Assembly (NCBI GenBank): GCA_035532215.1
Contig: DATKRK010000094.1
Coordinates: 1 to 16,855, forward strand
Length of the DNA stretch: 16,855 nt
Source of the DNA: JAICIG01 sp035532215
GTDB taxonomy: Bacteria > Planctomycetota > Planctomycetia > Pirellulales > JAICIG01
Reading direction: 5' to 3'
Shown: one piece after another, positions 12,725 through 16,855 of the stretch
Layout: each line of letters opens with the position of its first letter
Position numbering within the stretch: the stretch's first letter is position 1
The notes under the pieces: generated by a model
Told to the model about the DNA's origin: nothing
Seen by the model: the letters and a program-made list of their open reading frames with translations, nothing else
Database searches by the model: none
Translations under genes and position numbers: made by a program

Positions 12725-14479
12725 TCACGGCGCCACGACCCGGTTGCCGTCCTGCGGATTGAACAAATTGGCCAGCGTCTCGGGCGGAAGGTTGCTGGAG
12801 ATCATGCGCACGCTCCCGTCGGCGAACAGCGCCAGAAACCCGCCGGGCCGGAAGTTTAACTCGGCGAACGGCTGCTTGGGATCGATCTCCAAGTCGTCAG
12901 GCTGCGTCCAGATCACGGTTTTCTCCGACTCGACCGCGGCAATCGTGTTCGAAGTGCCGTCGGTGATGGACGCGAACGTAGGCTCCGCGTCGCTGCGGAA
13001 CAGGGCGAACTTGCCGGTCGCTTGCAGATAATTGGTCAAGCCCTTCGCGGCGTCGGCCGGGTCAAGCTTGGCGTTTTTATAGACGTCGGGCATTTTTGCG
13101 ATCAATGCCTTGTTGTGTTCGCTGTCCCACGGCTCGTCCAGGTGGAATTGAGTGTAAAGGTTGTTTTGCTCGATGAACGGCAGAATATGCACCCGCCAAC
13201 TCAACAGCGGCTTGCCGTCCTTGGTGTAGCTCGAACGGGGGAACTTCTTGAACACATCGGCGTAATTGTGATGGGCCAGCCCGATCATCTTCAGATTGTT
13301 CATCGTTTGCGCCCGGCGGGCCGCATCGCGCGCCGATTGCACCGCCGGCAACAACAGCGCGACCAACACGCCGTTCGTGGCGGGCATCAACGCGGCATCG
13401 CCGTGGACCGTCAGGGCCAGACGCTCGTTTTTCTGTTGCCGCTCGAGCAACTCGTCGCCGGTCTTGAGCATCCGCTTCGTGTATTGCACTGCGGCTTGCT
13501 CCTCGGCCGACGCCTCGCGCGCCGCGAGGGCGGCAAGGCGGCCATCGACGTACTGATTGCCCAAAATGAAAGCCTGATCGACCAGGCCGTTCAACTGGGC
13601 CGCGGCGTCGGCGTCGCGCCCTTCCAGGACAAGGGAAACTTCCAATTCAGACTCGACGCGCACGTGCGCCTCGATCGCCGTGAGCAACTCGGGGATTTTC
13701 AAAAACGGCTGCAACGGCGGCGGCAGCGGCGGCAACTGCGTCATGGCGCCCTGGATCGGCCCGCGCACCGGCTCCAAGGCGACGACGGCCGTCAGGGCGT
13801 CGGAAGCGTCGAAGTTTTTCAGCCGATCCAACAGCGGACTGCCGGCCTGCCGGTCGGCGAGCATTTCGCGCAGTTCTTCGGGCGGCGCGGCCAGGATCGT
13901 CCGCTCGTTGGCTAGCGCCACGCTCAGCGCATCGCCGGCCCCGCGGATTTTATAGAGTTTCACCTCGTCCGGCCCTTCGCCCCCTTGCGGTTCGAGGCGG
14001 GAAATCACGGCCTTGCGATCGTAGGGCGCCTTGAACCGCAGAATGAACGCCGCCGTCGGCGGTCGAGGCAAATCGACGGTGACCAGAATGACCAACTCCT
14101 CGATCTGCCAGGGATCAACGCCGAATTCCGCGAGCACGTGGGCCTGCGCCACCTCCAGCGGCAACATCTGGATTCTTTGCAACGCGAGCAACTGTTGCGG
14201 GTGCACGATTGCCGCTGCCAGCGGACGCGAGGTGATGTACTTCAAATCGAGCGGCTGGGCGGCTGCCGAGGCTGCGGCTTTAACTTGGGCGGTCGTCGCG
14301 GGCGCGACCGTTTTGGGGGGCGGCGCTTTGGGCGGCGCCGCCGGCCGCCGCGCCGGCGCGGGCTTGGTTCTTGGCGATGCGGCTCGCTTCTGGGCCAAAG
14401 CCGCCGCAGGCGAAAACGCCATCGCCGCCGCCAATACGCCAACCAACGCCCGCCGACAGAAAATCATGTTCGATCGCAC
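12725..14479 (-). CDS. Exported protein with large N-terminal domain and C-terminal DUF1559-type domain
   Basis: This 584-residue protein starts at a GTG at 14479, chosen because GGGAGG lies five bases upstream; an ATG four codons later is the alternative. It has a Sec signal peptide (RRALVGVLAAAMAFSPAAALA, cleavage near residue 29) and a Pro/Ala/Lys-rich spacer (about 30-70). A roughly 300-residue domain rich in alternating beta/alpha follows, which I do not recognise. From 369 the planctomycete DUF1559 region begins: GVLVALLLPAVQSARDAARR, MNNLKMIGLAHHNY, FPRSSYTKDGKPLLSWRVHI, DGTSNTI (507-513) and FADGSVRMIS near 552. Most DUF1559 proteins start with a type IV pilin-like leader; here that helix is internal and lacks the GFTLVE end. 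It is probably periplasmic or surface-located. No operon partner is evident. Confidence 0.9.
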   Translation of the reverse strand: MRSNMIFCRRALVGVLAAAMAFSPAAALAQKRAASPRTKPAPARRPAAPPKAPPPKTVAPATTAQVKAAASAAAQPLDLKYITSRPLAAAIVHPQQLLALQRIQMLPLEVAQAHVLAEFGVDPWQIEELVILVTVDLPRPPTAAFILRFKAPYDRKAVISRLEPQGGEGPDEVKLYKIRGAGDALSVALANERTILAAPPEELREMLADRQAGSPLLDRLKNFDASDALTAVVALEPVRGPIQGAMTQLPPLPPPLQPFLKIPELLTAIEAHVRVESELEVSLVLEGRDADAAAQLNGLVDQAFILGNQYVDGRLAALAAREASAEEQAAVQYTKRMLKTGDELLERQQKNERLALTVHGDAALMPATNGVLVALLLPAVQSARDAARRAQTMNNLKMIGLAHHNYADVFKKFPRSSYTKDGKPLLSWRVHILPFIEQNNLYTQFHLDEPWDSEHNKALIAKMPDVYKNAKLDPADAAKGLTNYLQATGKFALFRSDAEPTFASITDGTSNTIAAVESEKTVIWTQPDDLEIDPKQPFAELNFRPGGFLALFADGSVRMISSNLPPETLANLFNPQDGNRVVAP

Positions 14480-14484
14480 TGGCG

Positions 14485-14490
14485 CCTCCC
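14485..14490 (-). promoter_or_regulatory. Ribosome binding site that selects the GTG start
   Basis: The minus strand reads GGGAGG, then five bases, then GTG at 14479. The downstream ATG (14467) would be 17 bases from the box, too far, so GTG is preferred. Confidence 0.7.
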
Positions 14491-14599
14491 GGTCGTTGGA
14501 AACAGGTTTGCTCGAAAAACACTTTAGTCAGAGAAGACTTCAGATAAGACAACGTTCTGTCCCCATCGCGAGCTGCGGTGGGACGCTGTTGTGCGGCTT

Positions 14600-14629
14600 A
14601 AGCTACCATGCACGCCAAGCGAGTTGCAA
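14600..14629 (-). promoter_or_regulatory. Candidate promoter of the DUF1559 gene
   Basis: On the minus strand TTGCAA (14629-14624) is followed after 18 bases by TAGCTT (14605-14600), giving a leader of about 115 bases. Box matches are partial (four and three of six). Confidence 0.3.
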
Positions 14630-14708
14630 GGTTTTTGGCGCCATGCGCTGAAAGAGATTTAGTTCGCACTTTTTTGCGACAAACTTTTCACGACAGTCGC
14701 ACCCGCGG

Positions 14709-15176
14709 CTATTTCGCCGCATCGGCGAGCGACTCGCCGGCCAGACGGTAAATGGTGGCGTCGTCCAGCGGCCTGGCGCCCAGCGAGCGATAGAAGCGAA
14801 TCGCCGGCTCGTTCCAATCGAGCACCGACCACTCCAGCCGGCCGCAGCCGCGCTCGAGAGCCAAACGCACGACGGCCTGAAACAACGCTTTGCCGTGGCC
14901 TCGCCCGCGATACATCGGCTCGACGAACAAGTCTTCGAGGTACAAGCCCGGCTTGCCGGCGAAGGTCGAATAGTTGTGAAAGAAGAGCGCGAAACCGACC
15001 GCCTCGCCCGCTTCTTCGGCCACGAGCGCTTCGGCCCACGGCCGCGGCCCGAACAAGTGCTCGCGCAATTGCCGCTCGTCGAAGGCCACCTCGTGTTCCA
15101 GCCGGGCGTGTTTTGCCAGGTGGCGGATCAAATGGCAGATCGCCGGCGCGTCTTCAATCGCGGCGGGTCGGATCAT
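14709..15176 (-). CDS. GNAT N-acetyltransferase, diamine-acetyltransferase-like
   Basis: This 155-residue protein has a complete GNAT fold: IRPAAIEDAPAICHLIRHLA, GFALFFHNYSTFAGKPGLYL, then EDLFVEPMYRGRGHGKALFQ with the acetyl-CoA pyrophosphate loop (R-G-R-G-H-G). The C-terminal part is LERGCGRLEWSVLDWNEPAI followed by RFYRSLGA. The EDLFV...VLDWN pattern matches the spermidine/spermine (SAT1-like) subgroup, so a polyamine or similar small amine is the likely acceptor; this is family inference. The ATG at 15176 gives the normal length. An in-frame GTG at 15224 would add 16 residues including NPYRSP, a start-proximal word seen in other planctomycete proteins, but no ribosome site supports it. 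The heme-motif gene ends 95 bp upstream on the same strand. Confidence 0.9.
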   Translation of the reverse strand: MIRPAAIEDAPAICHLIRHLAKHARLEHEVAFDERQLREHLFGPRPWAEALVAEEAGEAVGFALFFHNYSTFAGKPGLYLEDLFVEPMYRGRGHGKALFQAVVRLALERGCGRLEWSVLDWNEPAIRFYRSLGARPLDDATIYRLAGESLADAAK

Positions 15177-15271
15177 GGGAAGCTCGCGCGGAGAGCGATA
15201 CGGGTTGCTCGTTTCAGGTTCCACGTTCGTTTCGCTCTGGGCGCGCCTTTCTCAGGGCGCCGGGAGGGCGA

Positions 15272-16489
15272 TCATAGTTCGGGCCGCGACGGCGCGTCGG
15301 CCGCGGGCTCGAACGCGACCGGCGGCTCGCGCAGGAACTCGTAGGAGAACGCGCCCAGCAATTCGCCTCGCTCGACCAGATGGCATTGTTGGCATTGCTC
15401 GACGGCCAAGATCGGTCCGAGCATGCGAATGCGATTGACCGAGGCGTCGATCGCCAACGATTCGCCCTCGTGGAGCTTCGCCAGCGCTTGGCGCTCGAAC
15501 GCATCGAGCGGACGCACCGGAGCATCTCGCAATTCGTTCATGTCGGGCAAGCGATTCGCGACGTAGACCATCGGCTGTTCGTGTTTGCGCAGGCTGACCA
15601 GCTCCAACCGCGTCGTCCGCCAGCGTTCCTTCGTATCGCGCGCGGCCGGCTTGAGTCGCGGCAGCTCGGAGAAGGCGTGCGGCTCGAAGCCCGCCACGTG
15701 CGCAGCGTCTTTGACCCAGCCGAAGACCGCCGGGTTGACGAAATCGACGAATGCTCCGACGTGCAACGGCTCGAGTTCCAGGGCCGCTTGCTCTTGCTGC
15801 GCCAGAGGCGGAGATTGTTGGTTCTGCACTGCGGAGTAAGAGGACGGCGCGATGTCGGCGCGAACGCCTGCGACGCGGTCGTGTCGGGCTCTCGAAGATC
15901 GGAGATAGTATGGATCGGGTCTCCGCATTCGTCCGACGCCAAAGCCTTGGCTGTCGATGAATTGCCGAACCTGGCTTGCGTGGGCGTAGGCTAACGTCTG
16001 GGCGCGACCGGGATATGAGAACCGTCGGATCTTTTCTTCCAAAAGACTCAGCGATGCGACCGAGCGTTGTTTTTCCTGTTCGCTGCGAGGCGGAATTCGC
16101 CGCGCGTCGGCGGCTCTCGCGCGGTCCAATTCGTAACTCAATCGTTTGCCGAGCGATTCGAGCGGATACGTTCGCCGAACGTTGGCCCACCTGCGGAATT
16201 CAAACCCGCCGAGCAAGAGAGGGACGAGTAGCACGGCGCCGAGCGACCACTTTACGAACGTCGCTGTGCGGGCCTGGGCGGCGAAGCAAATCCAGCCGAT
16301 GATAACCAGCAATGGGAGCGTCAAGAAGAAGTAGAAGGCCGACAGAGTGATTGCGACAAACGCAGCCGCTACGCCCGTCAGCAGGGGAACCACCGTTTTG
16401 GCGAAAGCTCCCTTGTTGCGCAACGATTCGAAGAGCAACGCCGCCGCGCCCAAGGCGATCGCTGTGATGCAGAGCCAAACAAGCAACAT
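15272..16489 (-). CDS. Membrane protein with C-terminal c-type heme motif (CQQCH)
   Basis: This 405-residue protein has three or four N-terminal TM helices (about 2-22, 31-52, 54-72 and 79-97). A basic, helical, Arg-rich soluble domain follows, with two recognisable blocks: LHVGAFVDFVNPAVFGWVKD (about 255-275) and RTTRLELVSLRKHEQPMVYV (about 304-323). Near the C-terminus, VEQCQQCHLVERGELLGAFS contains Cys366-x-x-Cys369-His370, a c-type heme attachment motif, within a segment that I recall from other planctomycete proteins. If the heme is attached, the C-terminal part lies outside the cytoplasmic membrane, which fits a redox or ligand-sensing role; the function is otherwise unknown. No distal heme ligand could be assigned with certainty. 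The ATG at 16489 has a moderate GGGGTGG box. A structured terminator lies 145 bp upstream. Confidence 0.85.
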   Translation of the reverse strand: MLLVWLCITAIALGAAALLFESLRNKGAFAKTVVPLLTGVAAAFVAITLSAFYFFLTLPLLVIIGWICFAAQARTATFVKWSLGAVLLVPLLLGGFEFRRWANVRRTYPLESLGKRLSYELDRARAADARRIPPRSEQEKQRSVASLSLLEEKIRRFSYPGRAQTLAYAHASQVRQFIDSQGFGVGRMRRPDPYYLRSSRARHDRVAGVRADIAPSSYSAVQNQQSPPLAQQEQAALELEPLHVGAFVDFVNPAVFGWVKDAAHVAGFEPHAFSELPRLKPAARDTKERWRTTRLELVSLRKHEQPMVYVANRLPDMNELRDAPVRPLDAFERQALAKLHEGESLAIDASVNRIRMLGPILAVEQCQQCHLVERGELLGAFSYEFLREPPVAFEPAADAPSRPEL

Positions 16490-16634
16490 GGCGCCACCCC
16501 GCGAAAAGAAGTGAAGACGAAGATGTGCGACTTCCGGCCGCGCGCGAGAAGAGCCGCCGGCGCATGCAGCTTACTGAGAAAACCGGCTGGCAGCAAGGAA
16601 AAGGCGCCGAGAGGAGCGGACCGGCGCCGCAGCC

Positions 16635-16678
16635 AATAAAAAAGCCCTTCGCAGGCGGGGCAGGTACCTACAAAGGGC
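16635..16678 (-). terminator. Strong rho-independent terminator
   Basis: On the minus strand GCCCTTTGTAGG (16678-16667) pairs with CCTGCGAAGGGC (16655-16644) over 12 positions, two of them G-U, around an 11-base loop. TTTTTTATT (16643-16635) follows directly. It is oriented only for leftward transcription. Confidence 0.85.
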
Positions 16679-16708
16679 CGAGTGTTTGGGAGTTGCCCCC
16701 CTCACACG
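16635..16708 (-). ncRNA. Candidate structured small RNA or 5' leader attenuator, about 74 nt
   Basis: The predicted start is near 16708 from the promoter just upstream; the end is the T-run at 16643-16635. The RNA would fold into an outer GUGU/ACAC stem enclosing GGGGG-CAA-CUCCC (about 16707-16682), then the terminator stem. UGCCCC in the terminator loop (16662-16657) is a perfect complement of GGGGCA in the first hairpin (16699-16694), so a kissing or alternative pairing is possible. No matching known RNA family is recognised. It could be an independent sRNA, or the attenuated leader of the heme-motif gene. Confidence 0.45.
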
Positions 16709-16714
16709 TTTTTC

Positions 16715-16742
16715 ATTATGGCCAGGTTGTGAAGGAAAGCAA
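16715..16742 (-). promoter_or_regulatory. Candidate sigma-70-type promoter for the small RNA
   Basis: On the minus strand TTGCTT (16742-16737) is followed after 16 bases by CATAAT (16720-16715), a five-of-six -10 box. Transcription would begin near 16708, just before the first hairpin. A four-codon MKNV-stop frame (16716-16702) overlaps it, but it starts inside the -10 box and so cannot be a leader peptide of this transcript. Confidence 0.5.
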
Positions 16743-16816
16743 GCGTTTTCTGAAAGATTTTTTATGGGCTGAAAGACGGAGGCGCTTTCGCCGCCTGCAA
16801 CGGCGCTTCGTGGGGC

Positions 16817-16855
16817 GGCCTTCCAGGCCGTCAGTGGGAGACGGCCTGGAAGGCC
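16817..16855. repeat. Perfect 16-bp inverted repeat at the right edge
   Basis: GGCCTTCCAGGCCGTC (16817-16832) and its exact reverse complement (16840-16855) are separated by AGTGGGA. The window ends at the right arm, so the element may continue. It resembles the GGCCTGGAAGGCC palindromes I associate with planctomycete intergenic DNA. A GGCG-CTTT-CGCC mini-hairpin lies nearby at 16783-16794. Confidence 0.85.

Noticed and set aside
14664..14699. GCGAC/GTCGC hairpin as a terminator after the GNAT gene
   Set aside because: No T-run follows on the minus strand; the run there is A.
16702..16716. MKNV-stop leader peptide before the terminator
   Set aside because: The ATG overlaps the -10 box, there is no ribosome site, and the codons are not biased to one amino acid.

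Overview
The window most likely comes from a planctomycete, probably of the Pirellulales type. The evidence is a GC-rich sequence that carries two ECF sigma factors, two Hanks-type Ser/Thr kinases (one with the long planctomycetal GELDWIVLKALEKDRNRRY tail), a DUF1559-domain exported protein, a tetrahydromethanopterin-pathway gene (fhcA) and many short palindromic repeat families between genes. No rRNA or tRNA gene was found. All convincing genes are on the minus strand except a VOC-family gene and a gene remnant.

Layout, left to right. (1) 1-4350 is a regulatory block. It holds a kinase that runs off the left edge, with its ECF sigma factor 26 bp upstream, then a small Cys/His protein that may be an anti-sigma factor, a 430-bp nest of inverted repeats, a second ECF sigma factor, and a four-TM membrane protein 42 bp upstream of that sigma factor. 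(2) 4351-4739 has no gene and is filled with repeats. (3) 4740-9313 is a probable signalling operon, transcribed right to left: anchored coiled-coil protein, FHA-domain protein, then a membrane-bound kinase with a DYG motif. A repeat element lies between the first two genes, and another has become coding sequence in the kinase linker. (4) 9677-12450 holds metabolic and housekeeping genes: a VOC metalloenzyme, a MESH1-like (p)ppGpp hydrolase and formylmethanofuran dehydrogenase subunit A. (5) 12451-12724 holds a candidate fhcA promoter with a 14-bp palindrome, plus the C-terminal stub of a DinB-family gene on the plus strand. (6) 12725-16489 holds a DUF1559 exported protein with a large extra N-terminal domain, a GNAT acetyltransferase, and a four-TM protein ending in a c-type heme motif. 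(7) 16490-16855 has no protein gene. It contains what looks like a complete small transcription unit (promoter, hairpin, strong terminator) and a perfect 16-bp inverted repeat at the right edge.

Two themes link the genes. The first is signalling: ECF sigma factors with kinase or anti-sigma partners, and a kinase with an FHA phosphothreonine reader. The second is colonisation by short repeats: at least six families in 17 kb, one of them translated. The best candidates for something undescribed are the roughly 74-nt structured RNA near 16635-16708, the translated repeat in the kinase linker, and the coiled-coil/FHA/DYG-kinase operon.
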